This document shows, piece after piece, positions 35,831 to 44,483 of a stretch of 64,000 nucleotides of DNA. This DNA is from Prevotella sp. P6B1 (GTDB lineage Bacteria; Bacteroidota; Bacteroidia; Bacteroidales; Bacteroidaceae). The position numbers were made by a program, and so were the translations under genes. The stretch is from NCBI RefSeq assembly GCF_000702825.1, contig NZ_JNKF01000011.1:473391-537390 (forward strand), in the 5' to 3' direction. The notes under the pieces are model-generated. The model saw only the letters and a list, made by a program, of their open reading frames with translations. It did no database searches and was not told where the DNA came from. Position 1 is the first letter of the stretch. Each line of letters opens with the position of its first letter.

Positions 35831-37903
35831 TTAGATGCGTGATACTTGTTTTACACCTTTCACTGTGCGGAGTTTTTTTATCAGTGCTTCCAGACGCGAG
35901 GTATCTTCGAGCATCACAACGATATTACCACTGAATAAACCATCATGACTATCGATATTGATACTGCGAAGCACCAGCTTCTCATCCTTCGAGATGATAG
36001 AAGTAAGATTATTGACGATACCTATATCGTCGTTTCCTATCACACGTAGTGCGATACTATACTGCGACGATCCCTTACCACTCCATTTCGCCTTGACAAT
36101 ACGGTATCCGAAACGACGACGTAACTCAGGCGCATTCGGACAGTCGCAACGGTGAATCTTAATACCACCGTTCACGGTCACAAAGCCAAACACATCGTCG
36201 CCATAGATGGGCGAACAGCATTTTGCCAACTGATAATCGAGTCCTTTCAGGTTACGGTCAATCACCAGCACATCATCGTTCATATGCTGATTCAAACCAG
36301 CAATCTTCGACTCATCGAGTTCGAACTCGCTGGCCGAACGGGCCTGATTATCTCCTGTAACAACAGACTCTTTATCTCTGAGTTCCAAGAACTTATCAAG
36401 AACATCATTTGTATCGAGTACACCATCAGCAATAGCCTTATAGAAGTCGCTCACCTCTTTATAGCCCATCTTACGGATGACGTTGAACATGATGCTGTCG
36501 TCCTGTTCTATCTTACGATTACGGAACTTTCGCTCCAACATTTCCTTAGCAAAGAGTCCATCCTTTACCTGAGTCTCCTTCAGTGCCAGTCTGATTTTGG
36601 ATTTGGCACGTGAGGTTTTCACGATGTTAAGCCACTCCTGACGAGGCTTCTGGTTTGCCGAAGTCAGAATCTCTACCTGATCACCACTCTTCAGCACATA
36701 GCGGATAGGCACCACCTTTCCATTAATACGTCCTCCGGTACACTGATTCCCCAGTTTGGAGTGGATATGATAAGCAAAGTCGAGCACGGTGGCACCAACC
36801 GGGAACTTCCACAGATCGCCTGCAGGCGTAAAGACAAACACCTCGTCTTCATAGAGGTCCATCTTAAACTGGTCCATAGCGTCCAGTCCGTCAGCATGTT
36901 CCAGCATGGTACGGATATTGGTCAGCCATTCATCGAGACCCGTCTCACCCTTCACGCCTTTATAGCGCCAATGGGCAGCCACACCACGTTCAGCCACTTC
37001 ATCCATACGCTCGGTACGTATCTGTACCTCTACCCACTTCTGTTCCGGGCCTAACACCGTGATGTGCAACGACTCGTAGCCGTTCGACTTGGGTACCGAC
37101 AACCAGTCACGCAAGCGCTTGGGGTTAGGCTGATACATATCGGTAATTATCGAGTATGCCTGCCAGCACTGCATCTTCTCCTGCTGCAACGGACAGTCGA
37201 TGATGATGCGGATGGCAAACAGGTCGTAAACGCCTTCAAAGGGACATTTCTGTTTCTGCATCTTCTGCCAGATAGAGTGGATACTCTTAGTACGTCCCTT
37301 GATATGACAACGGATACCCGCCGCCATCATCTTCTGTTCTACAGGCTTGATAAACCTTTCGATGTAGGCATCACGCGATGCCTTGGTAGCACTCAGCTTC
37401 TCACGGATGTGGTAGTAGGCATCGTGCTCCATATATTTCAGCGACAAGTCCTCGAGCTCACTCTTCAGTTTATACAAACCCAACTTGTGAGCCAGCGGCG
37501 CATAGAGATAAGCCGCCTCTTGCGAAACCTCCAGTCTTGCCTCAATATTCTCTGTATCGCGGATCTGGCGCATCAGATTCACACGGTTGGCAATCATAAT
37601 GAGAATCACGCGCATATCCTCCGCAAACGACAATAACAGGTTACGGAAGTTCTCACTCTCAACAGCCGGATTCTTCTCATATAGCTGCTGGATGCGGTTC
37701 AATCCATGAAGAATTCGTGAAACAGACTCGCCATGAGTTTTCTCTACCTCATCGAGCGTGATATGCCCCGCCTCAATTTCCGGTATCAACTCTACAGCCA
37801 CAATAGCATCGCCTTTCAGTCCTATCTCCTCAGTCAGGATTTCGGCCGTCTGCGAAGCCATGCGTTTCTTCTGTTCATATGTAAATGCAAATTTTTCTGC
37901 CAT
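35831..37903 (-). CDS. relA: RelA/SpoT-family (p)ppGpp synthetase with degenerate hydrolase domain
   Basis: 690 residues: N-terminal HD-like domain, synthetase domain (YDLFAIRIIID, NGYESLH, VQIRTERMDEVAERGVAAHW), TGS domain (VFVFTPAGDLWKFPVGATVLDFAYHIHS), a CC/ZFD-type segment (LAKCCSPIYGDDVFGFVT) and a C-terminal ACT domain. The HDxxED hydrolase motif is lost (the region reads VAVELIPEIEAG) and the usual DRLHNMR is NRVNLMR, so hydrolysis is unlikely while synthesis residues are intact. It should make (p)ppGpp at starved ribosomes. A second, SpoT-like enzyme is expected elsewhere. Confidence 0.92.
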   Translation of the reverse strand: MAEKFAFTYEQKKRMASQTAEILTEEIGLKGDAIVAVELIPEIEAGHITLDEVEKTHGESVSRILHGLNRIQQLYEKNPAVESENFRNLLLSFAEDMRVILIMIANRVNLMRQIRDTENIEARLEVSQEAAYLYAPLAHKLGLYKLKSELEDLSLKYMEHDAYYHIREKLSATKASRDAYIERFIKPVEQKMMAAGIRCHIKGRTKSIHSIWQKMQKQKCPFEGVYDLFAIRIIIDCPLQQEKMQCWQAYSIITDMYQPNPKRLRDWLSVPKSNGYESLHITVLGPEQKWVEVQIRTERMDEVAERGVAAHWRYKGVKGETGLDEWLTNIRTMLEHADGLDAMDQFKMDLYEDEVFVFTPAGDLWKFPVGATVLDFAYHIHSKLGNQCTGGRINGKVVPIRYVLKSGDQVEILTSANQKPRQEWLNIVKTSRAKSKIRLALKETQVKDGLFAKEMLERKFRNRKIEQDDSIMFNVIRKMGYKEVSDFYKAIADGVLDTNDVLDKFLELRDKESVVTGDNQARSASEFELDESKIAGLNQHMNDDVLVIDRNLKGLDYQLAKCCSPIYGDDVFGFVTVNGGIKIHRCDCPNAPELRRRFGYRIVKAKWSGKGSSQYSIALRVIGNDDIGIVNNLTSIISKDEKLVLRSINIDSHDGLFSGNIVVMLEDTSRLEALIKKLRTVKGVKQVSRI

Positions 37904-37921
37904 AAACTCTATTTTTCGCTA

Positions 37922-37929
37922 CAAAGATA
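37922..37929 (-). promoter_or_regulatory. -7 element of relA
   Basis: TATCTTTG on the minus strand, 18 bases from the relA ATG. No matching -33 element. Confidence 0.6.
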
Positions 37930-37971
37930 CATTTTTCTTTGGATTTATTTTCATTTTTCGAAAAAAATGGT

Positions 37972-37979
37972 TACTTTTG
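37972..37979 (+). promoter_or_regulatory. -7 element of the DUF4301 gene
   Basis: TACTTTTG on the plus strand, 33 bases before the ATG at 38013, divergent from the relA promoter. Confidence 0.6.
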
Positions 37980-38012
37980 CCGTAGTTTTTTGACAAAATA
38001 CCTTTTTTTATT

Positions 38013-39512
38013 ATGTTAGCAGAGAAAGACTTGAAGCAAATTGCTCAAAAGGGCATTACCCAGGAGCAGATTGAGAATCAATTGAACGAGTTTAAGACAG
38101 GTTTTCCATTCCTGAAGTTAGAGGCTGCTGCAGGTGTCGGCAACGGCATTATCGCCCCCGATGCCAACGAGCGCCAGAAACTGGTGGAAGCATGGAACGC
38201 ATATAAGGCCGAAGGCAAGCGTGTTGTTAAGTTTGTGCCAGCCTCAGGTGCGGCCAGTCGTATGTTTAAGAACATGTTCGCATTTGTCGATGCCGACTAC
38301 GACGTACCAACCACCGATTTCGAGAAGAAATATTTCGATTCTATTGAGAAATTCGCCTTCTTCGAGGCACTGAATGCTGTCTGCCAGAAGAATGAGGGCA
38401 AGGGCATCAAGGCTCTTATCGCCGAAGGCAAATACAAGGCTGTAGCTGCCAATATGCTGAAGGCCGAGGGGTTGAACTACGGCCAGCTACCCAAAGGTCT
38501 GTTGTTGTTCCACAAGTATCCCGAGGGATCCCGCACACCCATGGAGGAGCATTTGGTTGAGGGCGCACTCTATGCTGCTTCCAACGGCGAGTCGCACGTA
38601 CACTTCACCGTGAGTCACGAGCACATGGAGCTGTTCAAGGCAAAGGTTGCCGAGAAGGCAGACTTCTTTGCTAAGAAATATGGCATTAAGTATGATATCA
38701 CCTTCTCTGAGCAGAAGCCCTCTACCGATACCGTTGCCGCCAATCCCGACAACACCCCGTTCCGCAACGAGGACGGCAGTCTGCTTTTCCGTCCAGGCGG
38801 TCATGGCGCACTGATTGAGAACCTGAACGAAATCGAAGCCGACGTCATCTTTATCAAGAATATCGACAATGTGGTACCCGACCGTTTGAAGCCCGAGACT
38901 GTGGAGTGGAAGCAGGTGATTGCAGGTGTGCTGGTAACCCTACAGAAGCAGGCTTTCGAGTATCTTCGTCAGCTCGATGCCGGTGCTACCGAGGCTCAGT
39001 TGCAGGAAATGGCAGCATTCGTAGCCAAGAACCTGTGCACCGATGCCAAGAACAACAAGGTTGATGCCGACTATCTGCGTAAGAAGCTGAACCGTCCTAT
39101 GCGTGTATGCGGTGTTGTTAAGAACGTAGGCGAACCTGGTGGTGGTCCATTCCTTACATATAATCAGGACGGCACCGTAAGCCTGCAGATTCTGGAAAGC
39201 AGTCAGATCGACACAAACAACGAGGCCTACATGAAGATGTTTACCCAGGGTACACACTTCAATCCCGTTGATCTGGTATGCGCCGTTAAGGATTATCAGG
39301 GCAAGCCATTCAACCTGCCAGCATTTGTCGATAAGACCACAGGTTTCATCTCTTCGAAATCAAAGGCTGGCAAGGAACTGAAAGCCCTTGAGTTGCCAGG
39401 ACTATGGAATGGTGCCATGAGCGATTGGAGCACCATCTTCGTAGAGGTTCCTCTGGGCACCTTCAATCCAGTAAAGACTGTGAACGATCTGCTGCGCGAA
39501 CAGCATCAGTAA
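38013..39512 (+). CDS. DUF4301 family protein, possibly nucleotidyltransferase-like
   Basis: 499 residues, cytoplasmic, a family I recognise as DUF4301 from Bacteroidetes. Two segments recall sugar-1-phosphate nucleotidyltransferases: VKFVPASGAASRMFKNM near residue 72, placed like the glycine-rich nucleotide loop, and FRPGGHGALIENLNEIEADVIFIKNIDNVVPD near residue 255, like the GHG...NxDN substrate region of UDP-sugar pyrophosphorylases. No activity is established to my knowledge. It is a single-gene unit with its own promoter and terminator, and the codon use suggests good expression. Confidence 0.75.
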   Translation: MLAEKDLKQIAQKGITQEQIENQLNEFKTGFPFLKLEAAAGVGNGIIAPDANERQKLVEAWNAYKAEGKRVVKFVPASGAASRMFKNMFAFVDADYDVPTTDFEKKYFDSIEKFAFFEALNAVCQKNEGKGIKALIAEGKYKAVAANMLKAEGLNYGQLPKGLLLFHKYPEGSRTPMEEHLVEGALYAASNGESHVHFTVSHEHMELFKAKVAEKADFFAKKYGIKYDITFSEQKPSTDTVAANPDNTPFRNEDGSLLFRPGGHGALIENLNEIEADVIFIKNIDNVVPDRLKPETVEWKQVIAGVLVTLQKQAFEYLRQLDAGATEAQLQEMAAFVAKNLCTDAKNNKVDADYLRKKLNRPMRVCGVVKNVGEPGGGPFLTYNQDGTVSLQILESSQIDTNNEAYMKMFTQGTHFNPVDLVCAVKDYQGKPFNLPAFVDKTTGFISSKSKAGKELKALELPGLWNGAMSDWSTIFVEVPLGTFNPVKTVNDLLREQHQ

Positions 39513-39519
39513 TACCAAA

Positions 39520-39551
39520 AAGAAATCCCCGCCAACCAGCGGGGATTTCTT
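39520..39551. terminator. bidirectional terminator between the DUF4301 and TetR genes
   Basis: AAGAAATCCCCGC, loop CAACCA, GCGGGGATTTCTT. A-rich and T-rich flanks allow termination from both sides. Confidence 0.9.
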
Positions 39552-39553
39552 TA

Positions 39554-40186
39554 TTATTTCTGTTCAAGCATCGCATCAATCGCCTTGATACCCTTATCGG
39601 TACAAAGCCCTCGAAGCGACACGAACACCAGGTTTCGGAATATATCTTCAATGGAGTACTGCTTGTACAGTTCCTTCTCCATGACATATTGCCCCATGGC
39701 ATCAAACTGCAGTACCGCCATCTGATAATCCAAGTCGGAACGGAAGTAGCCCTCATCCACACCGCGCTGGATAAACAGCAAACTGTTTTCACGCATGTGG
39801 TCATTCTGCTCTGTCAGAAATTGTTGCAATTCGGGATATTTCACCATCTCAGTAAAAAAGAGCGGATTGGTATTCTTAAAGTCAGCCACCTTCATCCGAT
39901 ATACTTCGAGCAGTATCTCCATCACGTTATTGCAACGACTGGTCACCAGTTCCATGACATCCAAACGCTGCCTGAAGTGCTTCACCACCACCTCGAACAG
40001 TAAATCCTCCTTTTTATTATACAGTTCATAGATGGTACGTTTCGATATGCCCATGGTCTGGGCCACATCATCCATACGTACCGAATTGATACCCCGCTCA
40101 GTAAAAAGTTTCATTGCCACTTCGGGTATTCTCTCCCTCAAACCCCTTTTATACTTCGAAATTTCAATGTTTTCTTGCATAATCAT
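39554..40186 (-). CDS. TetR/AcrR-family regulator
   Basis: 210 residues. N-terminal helix-turn-helix: IPEVAMKLFTERGINSVRMDDVAQTMGISKRTIYELYNKKEDLL. The C-terminal ligand-binding part (FRNLVFVSLRGLCTDKGIKAID) is typical of the family, but the ligand is unknown. The start may instead be the ATG two codons later (40180). It is divergent from the malic enzyme gene, and the shared promoter region holds a long inverted repeat that may be its operator. Confidence 0.88.
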   Translation of the reverse strand: MIMQENIEISKYKRGLRERIPEVAMKLFTERGINSVRMDDVAQTMGISKRTIYELYNKKEDLLFEVVVKHFRQRLDVMELVTSRCNNVMEILLEVYRMKVADFKNTNPLFFTEMVKYPELQQFLTEQNDHMRENSLLFIQRGVDEGYFRSDLDYQMAVLQFDAMGQYVMEKELYKQYSIEDIFRNLVFVSLRGLCTDKGIKAIDAMLEQK

Positions 40187-40198
40187 TCAATTTGGCAG

Positions 40199-40258
40199 CA
40201 AAGTTACAAAAAAAAACTAAAAACCCAAATGTTTTTCATTAGTTTTTTGTATTTTTGT
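40199..40258. promoter_or_regulatory. divergent promoters of tetR and the malic enzyme gene with candidate operator
   Basis: TAACTTTG on the minus strand (40206-40199) serves the TetR gene; TATTTTTG on the plus strand (40251-40258) serves the malic enzyme gene. Between them lies an inverted repeat, AAAAAACTAA (40212-40221) and TTAGTTTTTT (40240-40249), with nested AAAAAC/GTTTTT arms. A repressor bound here could block both promoters. Part of the symmetry may come from simple AT-richness. Confidence 0.55.
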
Positions 40259-40299
40259 ACCCGTATTTCAGAATAATCACATTATAAATAATACACTTT

Positions 40300-42603
40300 A
40301 TGGTAAAGATCTCGAAAGAAGCCGCGCTCGAATATCACGAGAGCGGACGCCCTGGCAAAATCGAAGTTAAGCCTACAAAGGCTTATCGTACACAAACAGA
40401 CTTAAGTCTCGCCTACTCTCCCGGCGTAGCCTATCCCTGCTTGGAAATTCAAGAAAACCCCGACGATGCATATAAATACACCGACAAGGGAAATCTGGTA
40501 GCAGTTATCTCAAACGGTACAGCCGTATTGGGCCTAGGCGATATTGGCGCCCTGAGCGGCAAGCCCGTTATGGAAGGTAAGGGACTGCTGTTCAAGATTT
40601 ATGGTGGTATTGATGTATTTGATATTGAAGTAGCTGAAAAAGACCCCGAGAAATTCTGCGAGGCCGTAGAGCGCATCGCGCCTACTTTTGGCGGTATCAA
40701 CCTCGAGGACATCAAGGCACCTGAGTGTTTCTATATTGAGGACCGTCTGAAGAAGACGCTCGATATCCCCGTGATGCACGACGACCAGCACGGCACAGCC
40801 ATCATCAGCGCCGCCGGACTGAAGAACGCCATGGAGGTTATCGGCAAGGATATCAGCAAGGTAAAGATCGTAGTCAACGGTGCCGGCGCTGCCGCCATCA
40901 GTTGCACCAAGCTCTACATGGCCATCGGCGCCAAGAAAGAGAATATTGTGATGCTCGACTCTAAGGGCGTCATCTCTACCGAGCGTCAGGACCTGAATGA
41001 GCAGAAGAAGTTCTTTGCCACCAGCCGTACCGACATCCACACGCTGGCCGAAGCCGTTAAGGATGCCGATGTATTCGTTGGACTGTCAAAGGGTAATGTA
41101 CTCTCAAAGGATATGGTGAAGTCGATGGCCAAGGATCCCGTCATCTTCGCACTGGCCAACCCCGTGCCCGAGATCTCATACGAGGATGCCATGGAGGCAC
41201 GTCCCGACGTACTGATGTCGACCGGTCGTACCGACTATCCCAACCAGATTAATAACGTTATCGGATTCCCTTACATCTTCCGTGGCGCCCTCGACGTTCA
41301 CGCCAAGGCTATCAACGAGGAGATGAAGCTGGCAGCTGTACACGCCATTGCCGACCTGGCCAAGCAGCCTGTACCCGACGTAGTGAACGATGTCTATAAG
41401 GTGAACAACCTGACCTTCGGTCGCAACTACTTCATCCCAAAGCCAGTCGATCCACGACTCATCACCGAAGTATCCTCAGCCGTAGCCAAGGCTGCTATTG
41501 AGAGCGGTGTAGCCCGCAAGGATATTAAAGACTGGGACGAGTACAAGCGTTCGCTCTCGATACTGCTGGGACAGGAAACCAAGCTTACCCAGAAGCTTTA
41601 CGCCACTGCAGCTGCCCACCCACAGCGCGTGGTATTTGCCGAGGCCGTTCACCCCACCATGCTGAAGGCAGCCGTACAGGCCAAGGCCGAGGGTATCTGC
41701 TACCCCATCCTGCTGGGTAATGACGAGGTAATCACCAAGATGGCAGCCCAGATGGACCTGAACCTGGACGGCATTGAGATTGTGAACCTGCGCCACCCCA
41801 ACGAGCAGGAGCGCCGCGAGCGCTACGCCCGCATACTGACCGAGAAGCGCCAGCGCGAAGGCTATACCTTCCAGGAGGCCAACGATAAGATGTTCGAGCG
41901 CAACTACTTCGGTATGATGATGGTGGAGACCGGCGAGGCCGACGCCTTTATCACTGGCTTGTACACCAAGTACTCGAATACCGTAAAGGTGGTAAAAGAG
42001 GTGATTGGTATCCGTCCTGAGTACAAACACTTCGGTACAATGCATATCATCAACTCACCTAAGGGCACCTATTATATTGCCGACACCATGGTGAACGAGA
42101 ATCCCGACCGCGAGGCACTGCTCGATATCTCAAAGCTTGTAGCTACAGCCGTACGCTTCTTCAACGAGAAGCCGGTCATTGCCATGATATCTCACTCTAA
42201 CTTCGGCAGTAGCACCAGCGACGGTGCCCTGAAGGTGAAGGATACCGTAACTAAGATGCACGAGCTGTACCCCGACCTGCCTATCGACGGCGAGATGCTG
42301 CTCAGCTTTGCCCTCGACGATGAACTGCGCGATCAGGAGTTCCCATTCACACGTCTGAAGGGCCAGAAGGTTAACACACTGGTGTTCCCCAACCTAACCT
42401 CGGCCCGCTCATCCTACAAGATGCTGCAGATGCTGGGTAGCGATGCCGAGATCATCGGCCCGATCCAGATGGGACTTAACAAACCTATCCACTTTATCGA
42501 CTTCGGCGCCAGCGTTCGAGATGTCGTAAATATCGTGGCTGTAGCGACAATTGATGCGTATGTTGACAAAATTAAGAGCAAATTGTCAGTAATAAGCAAG
42601 TAA
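40300..42603 (+). CDS. maeB: NADP-dependent malic enzyme with phosphotransacetylase-like domain (MaeB type)
   Basis: 767 residues. The first 420 form the malic enzyme part ([36 protein letters not shown]). From about residue 430 a phosphotransacetylase-like domain follows ([37 protein letters not shown]), which in this type is regulatory and usually binds acetyl-CoA. It decarboxylates malate to pyruvate with NADPH formation. Strong codon bias indicates high expression. It ends at a long hairpin terminator and is divergent from a TetR gene. Confidence 0.95.
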   Translation: MVKISKEAALEYHESGRPGKIEVKPTKAYRTQTDLSLAYSPGVAYPCLEIQENPDDAYKYTDKGNLVAVISNGTAVLGLGDIGALSGKPVMEGKGLLFKIYGGIDVFDIEVAEKDPEKFCEAVERIAPTFGGINLEDIKAPECFYIEDRLKKTLDIPVMHDDQHGTAIISAAGLKNAMEVIGKDISKVKIVVNGAGAAAISCTKLYMAIGAKKENIVMLDSKGVISTERQDLNEQKKFFATSRTDIHTLAEAVKDADVFVGLSKGNVLSKDMVKSMAKDPVIFALANPVPEISYEDAMEARPDVLMSTGRTDYPNQINNVIGFPYIFRGALDVHAKAINEEMKLAAVHAIADLAKQPVPDVVNDVYKVNNLTFGRNYFIPKPVDPRLITEVSSAVAKAAIESGVARKDIKDWDEYKRSLSILLGQETKLTQKLYATAAAHPQRVVFAEAVHPTMLKAAVQAKAEGICYPILLGNDEVITKMAAQMDLNLDGIEIVNLRHPNEQERRERYARILTEKRQREGYTFQEANDKMFERNYFGMMMVETGEADAFITGLYTKYSNTVKVVKEVIGIRPEYKHFGTMHIINSPKGTYYIADTMVNENPDREALLDISKLVATAVRFFNEKPVIAMISHSNFGSSTSDGALKVKDTVTKMHELYPDLPIDGEMLLSFALDDELRDQEFPFTRLKGQKVNTLVFPNLTSARSSYKMLQMLGSDAEIIGPIQMGLNKPIHFIDFGASVRDVVNIVAVATIDAYVDKIKSKLSVISK

Positions 42604-42630
42604 TCGCTTACACATTATTATATTATATAG

Positions 42631-42670
42631 GCTCCTTTTTTGTGCTCGGACACAAAAAAGGAGCTTTTTT
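42631..42670 (+). terminator. terminator of the malic enzyme gene
   Basis: GCTCCTTTTTTGTG, loop CTCGGA, CACAAAAAAGGAGC, then a run of T. Confidence 0.92.
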
Positions 42671-42743
42671 TCGCCATTTTGTCTTGACTTAAATCAATAA
42701 TCTATCAAAATGAAAGTTTTTTGAGTAAAAAAGTGATAAAAAG

Positions 42744-42775
42744 TTTGTTATTTCGGTTGTTTTACTGTAATTTTG
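42744..42775 (+). promoter_or_regulatory. promoter of gdhA
   Basis: TTTG (42744-42747), 20-base spacer, TAATTTTG (42768-42775): a full match. The leader of about 50 bases is A-rich and unstructured, with AAAAGGATTAAAG before the ATG. The rest of the 42604-42830 gap holds only the terminator of the preceding gene. Confidence 0.85.
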
Positions 42776-42830
42776 CAAACAGAATTAAGAAATTAAATTT
42801 CAAACAATAACAAAAAAAGGATTAAAGATT

Positions 42831-44168
42831 ATGAATGCAGCAAAAGTTGTTGAAGAGTTGAAGCAGCGCTTCCCTAATGAGCCGGAGTACATCCAGGCAG
42901 TTTCTCAGGTTCTTCCCACTATCGAGGAGGAGTATAACAAGCACCCCGAGTTTGAAAAGGCCAATCTGATTGAGCGCCTTTGCATCCCCGATCGTGTTTG
43001 CGAGTTCCGTATCACATGGGTTGACGATCAGGGTAAGGTACAGACCAACATGGGTTACCGTATCCAGCACAACAACGCTATTGGCCCTTACAAAGGTGGT
43101 CTGCGTTATCACAAGAGTGTAAACCTGGGTATCCTGAAGTTCCTGGCTTTCGAGCAGACTTTCAAGAACTCTCTGACAACTCTGCCCATGGGTGGTGCTA
43201 AGGGAGGTTCAGACTTCTCACCACGTGGCAAGAGCGACGCTGAGGTAATGCGTTTCTGCCAGGCATTCATGAACGAGCTTTACCGCGTTATCGGTCCCGA
43301 TGAGGACGTACCTGCTGGTGATATCGGTGTAGGTGGTCGTGAGGTTGGCTATCTGTTCGGACAGTACAAGAAGCTCACACACCAGTTCCAGGGTGTACTC
43401 ACAGGTAAGGGTCTCTCATTCGGTGGTTCACTCATCCGTCCTGAGGCTACGGGTTATGGTACAGTTTACTTCCTGACTTCAATGCTGGCTACTCGTGGCA
43501 TCGAGCTGAAGGGTAAGAAGGTGCTGATCTCTGGTTCTGGTAACGTTGCTCAGTATGCTGCTGAGAAGTGCCTGCAGCTGGGTGCTATCCCCATGACTCT
43601 CTCTGACTCTGACGGTTACATCTACGATCCAGACGGAATCGACTTCGACAAACTGGCTTATGTTAAGGAGCTGAAGAATGTTGAGCGCGGACGTATTAAG
43701 GAATATGCCGAGGAGTATCCTAACGCAGTATATCACGCTGGTGAGCGTCCTTGGCACGAGAAGGCTGATATCGCTCTGCCTTGCGCTACACAGAACGAGA
43801 TCAATGGCGAGCAGGCTCAGGCTCTCGTAGACAATGGTGTTATCGCTGTTGCTGAGGGTGCTAACATGCCTTCACTCCCCGAGGCTATCAAGATCTTCCA
43901 GGACAACAAGCTGTTGTACGCTCCTGGTAAGGCATCTAACGCTGGTGGTGTATCAGTATCAGGTCTTGAGATGTCGCAGAACTCTGAGCGTCTGAGCTGG
44001 ACTGCTAAGGAGGTTGACGACTATCTGAAGCGCATCATGAACGACATTCATGAGAACTGCGTGAAGTACGGTACACAGGCTGATGGTTACATCAACTATG
44101 TGAAGGGTGCTAACGTAGCCGGCTTCATGAAGGTTGCCAGCGCCATGATGGCTCAGGGCATTGTGTAA
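42831..44168 (+). CDS. gdhA: NADP-specific glutamate dehydrogenase
   Basis: 445 residues, the hexameric class I length. Catalytic segment PMGGAKGGSDF with the active lysine, the family loop GVLTGKGLSFGGSL, and the Rossmann part ISGSGNVAQYAAEK. It assimilates ammonium into glutamate, the main nitrogen entry in rumen and gut Prevotella. Codon use is strongly biased (GGT, GCT, AAG), indicating high expression. Monocistronic, with its own promoter and terminator. Confidence 0.97.
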   Translation: MNAAKVVEELKQRFPNEPEYIQAVSQVLPTIEEEYNKHPEFEKANLIERLCIPDRVCEFRITWVDDQGKVQTNMGYRIQHNNAIGPYKGGLRYHKSVNLGILKFLAFEQTFKNSLTTLPMGGAKGGSDFSPRGKSDAEVMRFCQAFMNELYRVIGPDEDVPAGDIGVGGREVGYLFGQYKKLTHQFQGVLTGKGLSFGGSLIRPEATGYGTVYFLTSMLATRGIELKGKKVLISGSGNVAQYAAEKCLQLGAIPMTLSDSDGYIYDPDGIDFDKLAYVKELKNVERGRIKEYAEEYPNAVYHAGERPWHEKADIALPCATQNEINGEQAQALVDNGVIAVAEGANMPSLPEAIKIFQDNKLLYAPGKASNAGGVSVSGLEMSQNSERLSWTAKEVDDYLKRIMNDIHENCVKYGTQADGYINYVKGANVAGFMKVASAMMAQGIV

Positions 44169-44230
44169 ATGAATAGTTGTATAATTAAATAGTTAGTAAA
44201 GTAAAGTATAAAAGGTTAAAACTGGAATGG

Positions 44231-44266
44231 GAGGGGACTAGCTCGTGAGAGTCGGTCCTCTTTTTT
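44231..44266 (+). terminator. terminator of gdhA
   Basis: GAGG...CCTC outer stem and GACT...AGTC inner stem separated by an internal loop, followed by TTTTTT. Confidence 0.7.
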
Positions 44267-44330
44267 GTTAAATAAACATAAATATTTTACCTATCATCTA
44301 TCAATCATCAGCTATTATCCAAAAAAGTAG

Positions 44331-44338
44331 TACCTTTG
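44331..44338 (+). promoter_or_regulatory. -7 element of rpsA
   Basis: TACCTTTG followed by CAGCC. Transcription would begin near 44345, giving a leader of about 140 bases. No -33 match. Confidence 0.65.
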
Positions 44339-44344
44339 CAGCCG

Positions 44345-44483
44345 CTTTCTCCCCCGTAAGGGGGAATAGGGGCCGGAACAGGCGCTTGCTCCTATCGATT
44401 ATTAACCCTTTAAAAATGGTCTGGTAAACGTCTGTCCAGATCCTGCCCCGACACACAAACGAGGGGCACAATAAAATTTTATT
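44345..44483 (+). ncRNA. structured 5' leader of rpsA
   Basis: About 140 bases of unusually GC-rich, structured sequence before the S1 gene. Hairpins seen: CCCCC-GTAA-GGGGG (44351-44364); ATAGG...CCTAT enclosing a GC-rich loop; TCTGG...CCAGA; and TGCCCC...GGGGCA ending about 15 bases before the ATG. No reading frame of note. Such a leader could serve autoregulation by S1 or other ribosomal control, which is inference; the structures themselves are plain in the sequence. Confidence 0.6.
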
